A stretch of DNA of 64,000 nucleotides from Dehalococcoides mccartyi (GTDB lineage Bacteria > Chloroflexota > Dehalococcoidia > UBA2979), in contig CAMBFG010000001.1 of the NCBI GenBank assembly GCA_945865925.1, positions 1-64,000 of the forward strand, given 5' to 3'. The notes under the pieces were generated by a model. It was not told the DNA's origin and made no database searches. It saw only the letters and a list, made by a program, of their open reading frames with translations. The number at the start of each line of letters is the position of its first letter. Position 1 is the stretch's first letter. The position numbers were made by a program, and so were the translations under genes. This document shows, one piece after another, positions 1-7,946 of the stretch.

Positions 1-204
1 ATCGCGGGCTTCCAGTTACAGCCCGGTCGCCTCGCGCTCGAACGTTACGACGAGTTGGCGGCGGCGGTCGGGTTTGCACTCGAGGAGCGCTGGGCGACGT
101 GGGATTGCGATCCGTGGGTCATGGGCGGCGACTACGCGGTGTCCGTGCACCGACTGGCCATCGAGGCGGCGCCGCAGCAGGGCTCAACCAGAATTCATGG
201 CTGA
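1..204 (+). CDS. SAM-dependent methyltransferase, C-terminal fragment (partial at window edge)
   Basis: Frame 1 is open from the first base to a TGA at 202-204 and gives the last 67 residues of a protein. The visible part holds a GRLALERYDEL helix, then GFALEERWATWD and GGDYAVSVHR, a pattern I associate with the C-terminal strand-helix-strand of class I SAM methyltransferases of actinobacterial type. The SAM-binding motifs would lie left of the window, so catalysis cannot be checked. It belongs to the accessory segment that ends at the tRNA-Gly fragment near 7.4 kb. The family call rests on a short stretch. Confidence 0.5.
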   Translation: MAGFQLQPGRLALERYDELAAAVGFALEERWATWDCDPWVMGGDYAVSVHRLAIEAAPQQGSTRIHG

Positions 205-247
205 TCGACGACCGATCTATACCCGGTGCAGTAGACTCAGCTCGACG

Positions 248-391
248 ATGAATTTCCGCGGCTTCTTGTACGGATGGGCACGGTTACTGGGCGACGTGAA
301 CGCCGTTCAGAAAGGCCGTGTCGGCCAGCGTGTGGGGCGGCGCATTGTTGGTAAAATAACCGGGCGACTACTCGGACGGTTGTTCAAGTAG
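248..391 (+). CDS. small basic hypothetical protein (47 aa)
   Basis: A 47-residue ORF from ATG 248 to TAG 391. It is strongly basic, starts MNFRGFLYGWARLLGD and ends in an Arg/Lys/Gly-rich amphipathic stretch with the repeated pattern GRLLGRLFK. Similar tiny basic proteins are common in actinobacterial and mobile-element DNA, without known function; that resemblance is from memory. No strong ribosome binding site is seen. It sits alone between the methyltransferase tail and the secreted nuclease gene. A nucleic-acid or membrane-surface association is possible from charge alone. Confidence 0.5.
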   Translation: MNFRGFLYGWARLLGDVNAVQKGRVGQRVGRRIVGKITGRLLGRLFK

Positions 392-452
392 AGCGCGAGG
401 CTCCGCAAGAAACCCCACGTTCCCGACACGCCTCTGCTGCCCCTGACCGCGC

Positions 453-458
453 TAGAGT
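453..458 (+). promoter_or_regulatory. -10 hexamer TAGAGT, leaderless start
   Basis: TAGAGT ends 7 nt before the ATG at 466, so transcription would begin at or beside the start codon. There is no Shine-Dalgarno sequence. The surrounding 35 nt (431-465) resemble the stretch before the second start at 1457. Confidence 0.45.
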
Positions 459-465
459 ACGGGGC

Positions 466-1401
466 ATGCAGCGCCCCTTTGTTACTCGGTTCGCGCGTCT
501 CGCTCTTGCTGCCCCGCTGCTTGTTCTCCTCGTCTCCTGTATCGCTGAACCCACGCATCCAAGGGGCGTTACTTCAGCGCATGCAGGAGCAGCCGCGCTG
601 ACCGCTACCAAATCACCTGTATCAAGTTCAGTAACCGCGACCACGAGTAGTGGTGCTCGTGGCGCTCTTCAGACGATCACTGTGAGTGAACCGCATCGCG
701 GTACCCCGGCGTACAAACGCGACCAGTGGGAGCACTGGATTGATGAAGACAGGGACTGTCAGGACGCTCGCCAGGAAGTGCTGATCGCCGAGTCTCGCCA
801 GCCGGTGACGTTCACGAGTAGCAATCAGTGCCGTGTTGCGACCGGGCTCTGGTTCGACGAATACACCGGAACGACGACGACGAACCCATCCAAATTCGAC
901 ATCGACCACTTTGTGCCCCTCGAGAACGCACACATCTCAGGTGGCTGGGGCTGGACGACTGAACAGAAGAAGGCGTACGCGAACGATCTCATCCATCCGG
1001 AACACCTGATAGCCGTTCTCGCGTCGGCCAATCGATCGAAGAGTTCCCACTCGCCGGACGAATGGAAGCCGTCCCGCAAGGAGTACTGGTGCGAGTACGC
1101 GGTGTCGTGGATTTCGGTGAAGAACCGCTGGTCACTAACCGTGACGGTGCGCGAGCGGGATGCACTAGGCTCGATGCTCGATACCTGCCCTGTTGAGGGC
1201 CCACCACAAACTGCTATGCCTGAGCTAGACACCGGAACTTGGGCACACCCCGCACTAACGCAGACGCCACAGCCGTCGGGTGATGTGTACTACGCGACCT
1301 GCGCCGCAGCGAAGGCAGCCGGTGCCGCGCGCCTACGCCGAGGTCAGCCCGGATATCGGGCAGCACTCGATCGCGACAACGATGGAATCGCCTGTGAGTA
1401 G
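466..1401 (+). CDS. secreted lipoprotein with HNH (DUF1524/GmrSD-type) nuclease and excalibur domains
   Basis: 311 aa. Residues 1-25 form a lipoprotein signal peptide: basic start, hydrophobic run, and lipobox LVSC with Cys25. Residues ~90-240 match the HNH family found at the C-terminus of GmrSD enzymes: FDIDHFVPLENA supplies the catalytic His, and a later NRSKSSHSPDEW stretch completes the His-Asn-rich metal site. Residues ~274-311 are an excalibur calcium-binding domain ending DRDNDGIACE (DxDxDGxxCE). This architecture is known for secreted nucleases of Gram-positive bacteria. It is probably anchored outside the membrane and cuts extracellular DNA, for nutrition, uptake or defence. Transcription appears leaderless (TAGAGT at 453). 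Confidence 0.85.
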   Translation: MQRPFVTRFARLALAAPLLVLLVSCIAEPTHPRGVTSAHAGAAALTATKSPVSSSVTATTSSGARGALQTITVSEPHRGTPAYKRDQWEHWIDEDRDCQDARQEVLIAESRQPVTFTSSNQCRVATGLWFDEYTGTTTTNPSKFDIDHFVPLENAHISGGWGWTTEQKKAYANDLIHPEHLIAVLASANRSKSSHSPDEWKPSRKEYWCEYAVSWISVKNRWSLTVTVRERDALGSMLDTCPVEGPPQTAMPELDTGTWAHPALTQTPQPSGDVYYATCAAAKAAGAARLRRGQPGYRAALDRDNDGIACE

Positions 1402-1443
1402 GGCCCGGTTCCGCTCGGCCCCCGCTGCCCCTGAGCCGCGCTG

Positions 1444-1449
1444 TAGAAT
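1444..1449 (+). promoter_or_regulatory. -10 hexamer TAGAAT ahead of the hsd operon
   Basis: TAGAAT ends 7 nt before the ATG at 1457. The flanking GCTGCCCCTGA...CCGCGCT...GGGGCATG is shared with the region before 466, so the two promoters look like copies. It is the best candidate promoter for the leader ORF and hsdM-hsdS-hsdR. Confidence 0.45.
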
Positions 1450-1456
1450 GAGGGGC

Positions 1457-1564
1457 ATGAACCGGCGCCGCCGCCTCCCCATCCTCGCTGCCGTCGTATT
1501 GCCCGGCACCTGCGGGCAATCATTTGCCGCAACCGCGCCAGGAGCAGGGGGAAGTGATGACTGA
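1457..1564 (+). CDS. 35-aa leader ORF overlapping hsdM, possible truncated signal peptide
   Basis: A 35-residue ORF starting MNRRRRLPILAAVVLPGTC, which reads as the N-terminus of a lipoprotein signal peptide (basic residues, short hydrophobic core, Cys19). It then runs into low-complexity sequence and stops with TGA 1562-1564, eight bases inside hsdM. Its promoter-start region copies that of the secreted nuclease gene at 466. Two readings fit: the stump of a paralogous lipoprotein gene cut off when the hsd operon was joined, or a working leader peptide that couples translation to hsdM. The sequence does not decide between them. Confidence 0.4.
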   Translation: MNRRRRLPILAAVVLPGTCGQSFAATAPGAGGSDD

Positions 1565-3551
1565 ATCAGCGATTCGAAACCACGCGGCGTTCATCTGGTC
1601 GGTGGCCGACCTGCTTCGTGGGAACTACAAGCAGTCCGAGTACGGGAAGGTCATCCTGCCGCTCGTCGTGCTGCGCCGCTTCGACAGCGTCCTTGAATCG
1701 ACCAAGCAGGCCGTTCTGAAGCGTCAGGGCGAACTCGCGGGTCGCATCGAGAACGTCGAGCCCGTGTTGCAGGCCGTGGCCGGTCAGCAGTTCTACAACG
1801 TCTCCCCGCTCGACTTCCGCCGCCTCCTCGACGACCCCGCCAACCTCGCCGACAACCTCCGCGCCTACATCGGCGGCTTCTCATCCGCCGCCCGTGACGT
1901 GATCGAGAAGTTCGACTTCAACGCGCAGATCACGAGACTCGACAAGGCGAACGTGCTGTTCTTGGTCGTGTCACGTTTCGCCGACATCGACCTGCACCCC
2001 GAAACGGTCTCGAATCTGGAGATGGGCTACCTCTACGAGGAACTGATCCGCCGCTTCTCCGAACTATCGAACGAGACCGCCGGGGAGCACTTCACACCGC
2101 GCGAGGTGATCCGCCTGATGGTGAACCTGCTCTTCATCGAGGATGAGGACGCCCTCACGAAGCCGGGCATCGTGCGCACAATGCTCGACCCTGCCTGCGG
2201 CACCGGTGGGATGCTGTCCGTCGCCGAAGACCACCTCCGTGCCATGAACCCCGAGGCACGGCTCGAATCGTTCGGGCAGGAACTGAACGGCGAGACCTAC
2301 GCCATCTGCCGGTCGGACATGATGTTGAAAGGGCAGGACGCCTCTCACATCGTCTACGGCAACTCGTTCTCGGAGGATGGGCACGCGGGCGCGCACTTCG
2401 ACTACCTCATGGCCAATCCCCCGTTCGGGGTCGAGTGGAAGATGGTCGAAGACGAGATCCGAGGTGAGGCGGAGACGAAGGGGTTCGCGGGGCGCTTTGG
2501 GGCGGGTCTGCCGCGGATCAACGACGGGTCGTTCCTCTTCCTCCAGCACATGATCTCGAAGATGAAGCCGCCCAGTGAGGGCGGTTCGCGGGTGGCGATC
2601 GTCTTCAACGGCTCCCCGCTGTTCACCGGGGCGGCAGGATCGGGCGAGTCTGAGATCAGGCGCTGGATCATTGAGAACGACTGGCTTGAAGCCGTCGTCG
2701 CGCTGCCCGACCAACTCTTCTACAACACCGGCATCTCGACCTACTTCTGGATCGTGACGAATCGCAAGCGCATTGAACGGCGCGGCAAGGTGCAACTGGT
2801 CGACGCGCGCGATCTCTTCGTGAAGATGCGGAAGAGCCTCGGCAACAAGCGCAAGGAGATCGGCCCGGAGCAGATCGACGAGATCACGCGACTCTACGGT
2901 GAGTTCGCCGAGAGCGACCGCGTGAAGATCTTCCCGAACGAGGCGTTCGGACACATGCGGATCACGGTCGAGCGCCCGCTGCGGCTGCGCTGGGAGGTCA
3001 CCACCGACACGGTGACGCAACTTGCCGAAGAGAAGGGGTGGCTCAAACTCGCCGCCACCGAACAGGCCGACATCGCGGCGCGACTGACTGCGCTCGTCGG
3101 CACCAGCACCACCGACAAGGCCGTGCTCACGAAGAAACTGGGCGCAATACCCAAAGGCGTCGATAAGCCGCTCTGGGACATCCTCGCGGTGCGCGACCCG
3201 GAGGCACCGGTCGTGGAGAAGCGCAACCACGAGCCTGAGCCCGACTCCGACCTACGTGACAGTGAGAGTGTCCCGCTGCCCCCGACACCATTGAAGTGGG
3301 AGCCTGACACCACCGCGCGCCTGGAGTCGCTTGAATACCGCAGCGCAGTCGGCGACTACATGCAGGCCGAGGTCGTGCCGTACGTCGCTGACGCATGGGT
3401 GGACTACGACAAGACGAAGATCGGCTACGAGATTCCGCTGACGAGGCACTTCTACAAGTACGTGCCCCCACGACCACTCGCGGAGATCGCCGCCGACATC
3501 AAGGCGCTGGAGGCGGAGATTCAGACGTTGCTCGCTGAGGTGACAGCGTGA
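1557..3551 (+). CDS. hsdM: type I restriction-modification system, DNA methyltransferase (M) subunit
   Basis: 664 aa from ATG 1557, chosen over an upstream TTG because the purine-rich AGGAGCAGGGGGAA precedes it and MTESAIRNHAAFIWSVADLL is the usual HsdM start. The N-terminal helical HsdM domain (~1-145) is followed by the N6-adenine methyltransferase fold. SAM motif I DPACGTGG starts at Asp211 and catalytic motif IV NPPF at Asn287. The C-terminal region (~490-664) is charged and should bind HsdS. M2S methylates adenine at the site read by HsdS. It is first in the hsdM-hsdS-hsdR operon, and its TGA is in the same frame as the following hsdS. Confidence 0.95.
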   Translation: MTESAIRNHAAFIWSVADLLRGNYKQSEYGKVILPLVVLRRFDSVLESTKQAVLKRQGELAGRIENVEPVLQAVAGQQFYNVSPLDFRRLLDDPANLADNLRAYIGGFSSAARDVIEKFDFNAQITRLDKANVLFLVVSRFADIDLHPETVSNLEMGYLYEELIRRFSELSNETAGEHFTPREVIRLMVNLLFIEDEDALTKPGIVRTMLDPACGTGGMLSVAEDHLRAMNPEARLESFGQELNGETYAICRSDMMLKGQDASHIVYGNSFSEDGHAGAHFDYLMANPPFGVEWKMVEDEIRGEAETKGFAGRFGAGLPRINDGSFLFLQHMISKMKPPSEGGSRVAIVFNGSPLFTGAAGSGESEIRRWIIENDWLEAVVALPDQLFYNTGISTYFWIVTNRKRIERRGKVQLVDARDLFVKMRKSLGNKRKEIGPEQIDEITRLYGEFAESDRVKIFPNEAFGHMRITVERPLRLRWEVTTDTVTQLAEEKGWLKLAATEQADIAARLTALVGTSTTDKAVLTKKLGAIPKGVDKPLWDILAVRDPEAPVVEKRNHEPEPDSDLRDSESVPLPPTPLKWEPDTTARLESLEYRSAVGDYMQAEVVPYVADAWVDYDKTKIGYEIPLTRHFYKYVPPRPLAEIAADIKALEAEIQTLLAEVTA

Positions 3552-3584
3552 CACGCGCCTATCCGCGCTACCGAAGCGTCTGGC

Positions 3585-4232
3585 GTGGAGTGGCTGGGGG
3601 ACGTGCCGGAGCACTGGGGCTTGGCGAGAGCGCGATTTCATACGCAGGTGAATCCCACAGGAGCGGTGACCCGCCTACTGCCACCGGATACTGAAGTCTC
3701 GTTCATTCCGATGGAAGCCGTCGGGGAGTATGGCGGATTGGATCTATCGCAGACCCGGATGCTCGATGACGTCGGTTCCGGCTACACCGCTTTCCGAGAT
3801 AATGACGTTCTCGTCGCGAAGATCACGCCTTGCTTCGAGAACGGGAAGGGTGCACTCGCTTCGAGCCTGACTAACGGGGTCGCCTTCGGCACAACTGAAC
3901 TTCACGTCCTCCGACCGCGAACCACGGTCGCCTCACGCTTCCTCTTCTACCTGACGATCTCTGATCCCTTCCGGAAACTCGGAGAAGCCGAGATGTATGG
4001 CGCGGGCGGGCAGAAGCGGGTGCCCACCGAGTTCGTTCAGGACTTCCGCCTCCCCCTCCCACCCATCGATGAGCAGGCTGCGATCGCCGACTACCTCGAT
4101 CGTGAGACCGCCCGCATCGACACGCTCGCTGCGACCGTGTTACGAGCGATTGAAGGCCTTTCCGAATACCGAACCGCGCTGATCACGGCTGCCGTCACCG
4201 GGCAGATTGATGTCACCGAGGCTTCCGCATGA
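3585..4232 (+). CDS. hsdS: type I restriction-modification specificity (S) subunit, half-size, 5' frameshift
   Basis: 215 aa from GTG 3585. It holds one target-recognition domain (~10-150) and one conserved helical region ending PPIDEQAAIADYLD...AAVTGQIDV, where usual HsdS proteins have two of each (400-600 aa). The expected N-terminus is split: GTG 3548 reads VTRAYPRYR in frame 2, then the normal continuation ASGVEWLGDVPEHW appears in the hsdM frame, as if one A had been added in CGAAGCG near 3573-3577. Starting at GTG 3585 loses about 11 residues. Half-size HsdS proteins can pair to read palindromes. Either it works so, or it is a damaged gene. hsdR overlaps its stop (ATGA). Confidence 0.8.
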   Translation: MEWLGDVPEHWGLARARFHTQVNPTGAVTRLLPPDTEVSFIPMEAVGEYGGLDLSQTRMLDDVGSGYTAFRDNDVLVAKITPCFENGKGALASSLTNGVAFGTTELHVLRPRTTVASRFLFYLTISDPFRKLGEAEMYGAGGQKRVPTEFVQDFRLPLPPIDEQAAIADYLDRETARIDTLAATVLRAIEGLSEYRTALITAAVTGQIDVTEASA

Positions 4233-7200
4233 CCAACCCGAATGAGGCCATGTTTGAGAGCGCGATCACCGACCATCTCGTCACCGTCGGTGGCTACCTT
4301 GCTTGCAAGTACGGCAACCGTCCGGAGTGGTCAGGCGACTTCGATGCCGTTCGCGGCCTCGACACCGCAGAACTCTTCGCCTTCATTGAGGCGACGCAAG
4401 CGCAGCCGTGGGCCGACCTCGTAAAGGCGCACGGCGGCAACCCGGACACCGCCCGCGCCCAGTTCATCCAGCGCCTCGCCGCCCAGATCGACGAGCGCGG
4501 CACAGTTGATGTGCTGCGCCACGGTGTGATCGACCAGAATGTGACGATCCGCCTCGCGTTCTTCAAACCAGCCCACGGCCTCACGCCTGAACTCGTTCAA
4601 CGGTACGAGGCCAACCGCCTGACCATTACTCGCCAGTTGCCGTACGAGCCCAACTCGGCGAAAACGCTCGACCTCTGCCTCTTCGTGAACGGGCTCCCTG
4701 TCGCTACCGCCGAGTTGAAGAACCCGCTGACCGGCCAGACGGTCGACCACGCCATCAGGCAGTACCGGCAAGACCGAGACCCCAAGAACGTCACCCTCGG
4801 CCGCAGGGTGCTAGTCCACTTCGCGGTCGACCCTAGTCGCGTCGCGATGACGACGAAACTCTCTGGCGAGCAGACACGTTTCCTCCCCTTCAACCGTGGT
4901 CACGAGGGTGGCGCGGGCAACCCGCCGAACCCGAACGGGCACCGCACCGCGTACCTCTGGGAGCAGGTCTGGGAGCGCGATGGTTGGATGGACGTGCTCG
5001 CGCGCTTCATCCACGTCGAGCGCCCCGCCACGGGCTCCCTGGCGGCGCGTAGGGCCACTGAGACGGTCATCTTCCCCCGCTACCACCAGTGGGACGCCGT
5101 GCGGACGCTAGAGGCCGACGCCGCGGCTCACGGGGCCGGACAGAGTTATCTCGTGCAGCACTCGGCGGGGTCTGGGAAGTCCAACACCATCGCGTGGACG
5201 GCGCATCGCCTTTCCAGCCTGCATGACGCGCGTGACCAGAAGGTGTTCGACAAGGTGGTCGTGATCACCGACCGCGTGATCCTCGACCACCAACTTCAGG
5301 AGACCATCTACCAGTTCGAGCACGCGCGCGGAGTCGTGGTCAAGATCGACCAGAACTCGCAGCAACTCGCTGACGCCCTCACCGGCGAGCAGGCGCGCAT
5401 CATCATCACGACCCTCCAGAAGTTCCCGTTCATCCTCGACAAGATCGGAGACCTCCCGGCTCGCCGGTACGCCGTGATCGTCGACGAAGCCCACTCCTCC
5501 CAGACGGGTGATGCCGCGAAAGACCTGCGCCTCGCTCTGGGTGCGATGGATGAGCAGGAACTCACCGTTGCTGAGGCCGAGGACGCGGGATTCATCGCCA
5601 CGTCAGAAGACCCGGTAGAGGAGGCGCTCGCCCGCGCGGTCGCGGCCAGGGGGCGACAGCCAAACCTCTCCTTCTTTGCCTTCACGGCGACGCCCAAAGC
5701 GCGGACGCTCGAACTCTTCGGGCGTTTCGACGCGCCCGAGAACCGCTACGAGCCGTTCCACCTGTACTCGATGCGACAGGCCATCGAGGAGGGGTTCATC
5801 CTCGACGTGCTGAGTAACTACACGACCTACCAGACCTTCTGGCGCATCGAGAAGGCAGTCGCCGACGATCCTGCATACGAGGCGAGCAAGGCGCGACAGG
5901 CCATCGCTCGCTTCGTCTCCTTGCACCCGCACAATCTCGCGCAGAAGGCCGAGATCATCGTTGAGCACTTCCGCCAGCACACCGCGTTCAAGATCGGTGG
6001 GGCCGCGAAAGCGATGGTTGTCACCTCGTCGAGACTCCACGCTGTGCGGTACAAGCAGGCGCTGGAGCGCTACATCAAGGACAAGGACTACCGAGACCTT
6101 GCGGTGCTGGTCGCCTTCTCGGGCAAGGTGATCGACGAGACCGGATTCTCGTTCACGGAGTCCGGCATGAACGGCTTCCCCGAGTCGCAAACAGCGGAAC
6201 GCTTTGGCAGCGACGAGTACCAAGTGATGATCGTGGCCGAGAAGTTCCAGACCGGCTTCGACCAGCCGTTGCTGCACACGATGTACGTCGACAAGGTGCT
6301 GACGGGCCTGAACGCCGTGCAAACCCTATCGCGACTGAACCGCATTCACCCACTCAAGACCGACACGTTCGTGCTGGACTTCCGTAACGACACCGACGAC
6401 ATCGTGAAGGCGTTCGAGCCGTACTTCGGGAAGACGGTCGCACCGCCGACCGATCCAAACTTGCTCTGGGATACTCGCCATCGCCTCGACGACTTCGATG
6501 TCCTGCGCCCAGACGAGATCGAAGCGACGGTCGCGCTGTTGGTGACCCTCGGCGCGCCACGCGGCCACGGGCAGGTCTACAGCGCGCTCGACGTTGCGGT
6601 CGACCGATTCAGGGCTCTGCCCGAAGAAGATCGGGCAGCCTTCAAGGACGCACTCGACAAGTTCGTGCGCACGTACTCGTTCCTGTCGCAGGTCGTCTCG
6701 TTCGGCAACAGCGGGCTGGAGCGCGATTACCGCTATTGCCGCGCGCTGGCCGCGTGCTTACGCGATAAGAACACGTTGGAGCGCCTCGACCTCGGCGCTG
6801 AGGTCGAACTGTCACACCTCCGCAACGAGGTCACGTTCGAGGGTTCCCTGGCGCTTACCAAAACCGAGGGTGAGGTGAAGACCATCTTCGGTGACGGGGC
6901 TGGCAGGCAGCACGAGCCTGAGGTCATCGCTTTGTCGCAGATCATCGAGATCCTGAACGAGCGGTTTGGACTAAACCTCGACGATGCCGATCAACTGCTC
7001 TTCGATCAGTTCGAAGAGGTCTGGGCGAAAGACCCCGAGTTGGCGGCGCAGGCCCGAGAGAACACCATCGACAACTTCCGCTGGGAGTTCAACCGAAAGT
7101 TCTTGAATACTGTCGTGACTCGGATGGACGCCAACGAGCACATCTTCCAGCAGATTCTGAATGATGAAGCGTTCCGCGACGTGCTCAGCGAGTTCTACCT

Positions 7201-7234
7201 ACAGAAGGTGTACAGCAGGCTTCGCGGGGGCTGA
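4229..7234 (+). CDS. hsdR: type I restriction-modification system, restriction (R) subunit
   Basis: 1001 aa. The N-terminal PD-(D/E)xK nuclease domain shows E162-L-K164 in the strand AELKN. The SF2 translocase motor follows: Walker A GSGKS with Lys317, DEAH at 419-422, motif III FTATPKA, and motifs V/VI TGFDQPLLHTMYVDK and LSRLNR. The C-terminal ~280 residues are helical, as expected for docking to the methyltransferase. It translocates unmethylated DNA using ATP and cuts away from the recognition site. ATG 4229 overlaps the hsdS stop by 4 nt, so the subunits are translationally coupled. All motifs look intact, so the restriction arm appears functional even though hsdS is odd. Confidence 0.95.
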   Translation: MTNPNEAMFESAITDHLVTVGGYLACKYGNRPEWSGDFDAVRGLDTAELFAFIEATQAQPWADLVKAHGGNPDTARAQFIQRLAAQIDERGTVDVLRHGVIDQNVTIRLAFFKPAHGLTPELVQRYEANRLTITRQLPYEPNSAKTLDLCLFVNGLPVATAELKNPLTGQTVDHAIRQYRQDRDPKNVTLGRRVLVHFAVDPSRVAMTTKLSGEQTRFLPFNRGHEGGAGNPPNPNGHRTAYLWEQVWERDGWMDVLARFIHVERPATGSLAARRATETVIFPRYHQWDAVRTLEADAAAHGAGQSYLVQHSAGSGKSNTIAWTAHRLSSLHDARDQKVFDKVVVITDRVILDHQLQETIYQFEHARGVVVKIDQNSQQLADALTGEQARIIITTLQKFPFILDKIGDLPARRYAVIVDEAHSSQTGDAAKDLRLALGAMDEQELTVAEAEDAGFIATSEDPVEEALARAVAARGRQPNLSFFAFTATPKARTLELFGRFDAPENRYEPFHLYSMRQAIEEGFILDVLSNYTTYQTFWRIEKAVADDPAYEASKARQAIARFVSLHPHNLAQKAEIIVEHFRQHTAFKIGGAAKAMVVTSSRLHAVRYKQALERYIKDKDYRDLAVLVAFSGKVIDETGFSFTESGMNGFPESQTAERFGSDEYQVMIVAEKFQTGFDQPLLHTMYVDKVLTGLNAVQTLSRLNRIHPLKTDTFVLDFRNDTDDIVKAFEPYFGKTVAPPTDPNLLWDTRHRLDDFDVLRPDEIEATVALLVTLGAPRGHGQVYSALDVAVDRFRALPEEDRAAFKDALDKFVRTYSFLSQVVSFGNSGLERDYRYCRALAACLRDKNTLERLDLGAEVELSHLRNEVTFEGSLALTKTEGEVKTIFGDGAGRQHEPEVIALSQIIEILNERFGLNLDDADQLLFDQFEEVWAKDPELAAQARENTIDNFRWEFNRKFLNTVVTRMDANEHIFQQILNDEAFRDVLSEFYLQKVYSRLRGG

Positions 7235-7383
7235 GCGACTAGCAGTGGGGGAACTTGATGGGTTCTGTCAGAACTCAGGGCTCATCTCCAACACGCTATG
7301 ACCAACACACCGCGATCAAGAGAAGATAACTGGACATATTTTGGTCGGCGCGCCCCTCGTGGAGCACAGCGCTTCGGCTAAGA

Positions 7384-7431
7384 TGCCTTCCAAGCAGGAT
7401 GTCGCGGGTTCGAATCCCGTCCCCCGCTCCA
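7384..7431 (+). other. tRNA-Gly(TCC) 3' fragment, likely attachment site at island edge
   Basis: The stretch reads as the 3' half of a tRNA-Gly: TGCC + TTCCAA anticodon loop (anticodon TCC) + GCAGG stem, variable loop, complete T-arm GCGGG-TTCGAAT-CCCGT, acceptor strand CCCCCGC, discriminator T and encoded CCA. Upstream of TGCC the sequence stops matching: only 3 of 5 anticodon-stem pairs form, and there is no D-arm or 5' acceptor strand. A 3' tRNA fragment beside accessory genes is the usual mark of integration by a tyrosine recombinase. No integrase is visible in the window. Confidence 0.75.
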
Positions 7432-7523
7432 ACGCCCTTGATCGCTTGCGCACGTGACGGTTGCCGGGCGTCACGGGGTGCCTGACCGCTGTCGCCGAGC
7501 GGAACCGACGCGCGCGCGTCGAA

Positions 7524-7700
7524 CTAGCCGGTGGCCTGCATCTCGGCCATCTGTTTGTTGAGCAAGGCCGAATCGATCACCACGAAGGTGATCACCCTCT
7601 CGTTGCCGCATTGCTCGGAGTAGAAGGGCAGTTGCCCCGCAGCCTGGTGGTAGCCCGCTAAGGCCGCAAGCAGCTCGGACACTGACGCTGAAGGATTCAC
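7524..7700 (-). CDS. small hypothetical protein (58 aa)
   Basis: 58 aa from GTG 7700, chosen because AAGGAAAGGG lies at good spacing upstream. The product is mildly amphipathic (VSELLAALAGYHQAAG, then ERVITFVVIDSALLNKQ) with one Cys and no transmembrane run. I do not recognise the family. It is the first possible gene outside the island edge. Confidence 0.4.
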   Translation of the reverse strand: MNPSASVSELLAALAGYHQAAGQLPFYSEQCGNERVITFVVIDSALLNKQMAEMQATG

Positions 7701-7735
7701 TGCGACACCCTTTCCTTGCTCGGTGCTGACCGAGG

Positions 7736-7861
7736 ATGGTTCGCGCTTCGATGACCCTCTACGGCTTCGTCGTCGACGGCGGAGAGGTGCCATCAGGCGC
7801 AGATCACACCTCGTTTGGTGGGCCACCCGTCGAGATCGGCGAGTGGAAGGCCTACGTCTAA
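7736..7861 (+). CDS. short ORF of unknown status (41 aa), possibly a gene remnant
   Basis: A 41-residue ORF starting MVRASMTLYGFVVDGG and ending GEWKAYV. Its composition looks protein-like (aromatic residues, VEIGEWKAYV), but there is no clear ribosome site and no homologue I can name. It may be the tail of a gene broken near the integration site. Weak call. Confidence 0.2.
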   Translation: MVRASMTLYGFVVDGGEVPSGADHTSFGGPPVEIGEWKAYV

Positions 7862-7946
7862 GTAGGCGCATTACGGTTGCGGATGAGGCGTCACCAGGGC
7901 GTTACGGCGGACCTCGTGACCGACGGGAGCCGCGCTGCGGCGGCGT

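Noticed and set aside
2064-3230. 388-codon minus-strand frame inside hsdM
   Set aside because: Antisense shadow of an unmistakable methyltransferase gene; no ribosome site and no protein-like motifs.
3549-3551. TGA between hsdM and hsdS read as selenocysteine, given selA in the window
   Set aside because: Next to the stop are an ordinary gene junction and a broken hsdS start; no stem-loop of the SECIS kind was seen and neither protein family contains Sec.
7235-7383. Small RNA or toxin-antitoxin gene between hsdR and the att site
   Set aside because: Only a weak GTTCTG-T-CAGAAC inverted repeat is present (near 7262-7274); no ORF with a ribosome site and no recognisable RNA fold.
7224-7431. 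GCGGGGG at 7224-7230 as the 5' strand of the tRNA-Gly, making an intron-containing tRNA
   Set aside because: No D-arm or 5' anticodon stem lies between, the distance is ~150 nt, and the heptamer is the end of hsdR. A 3' att fragment explains the data better.
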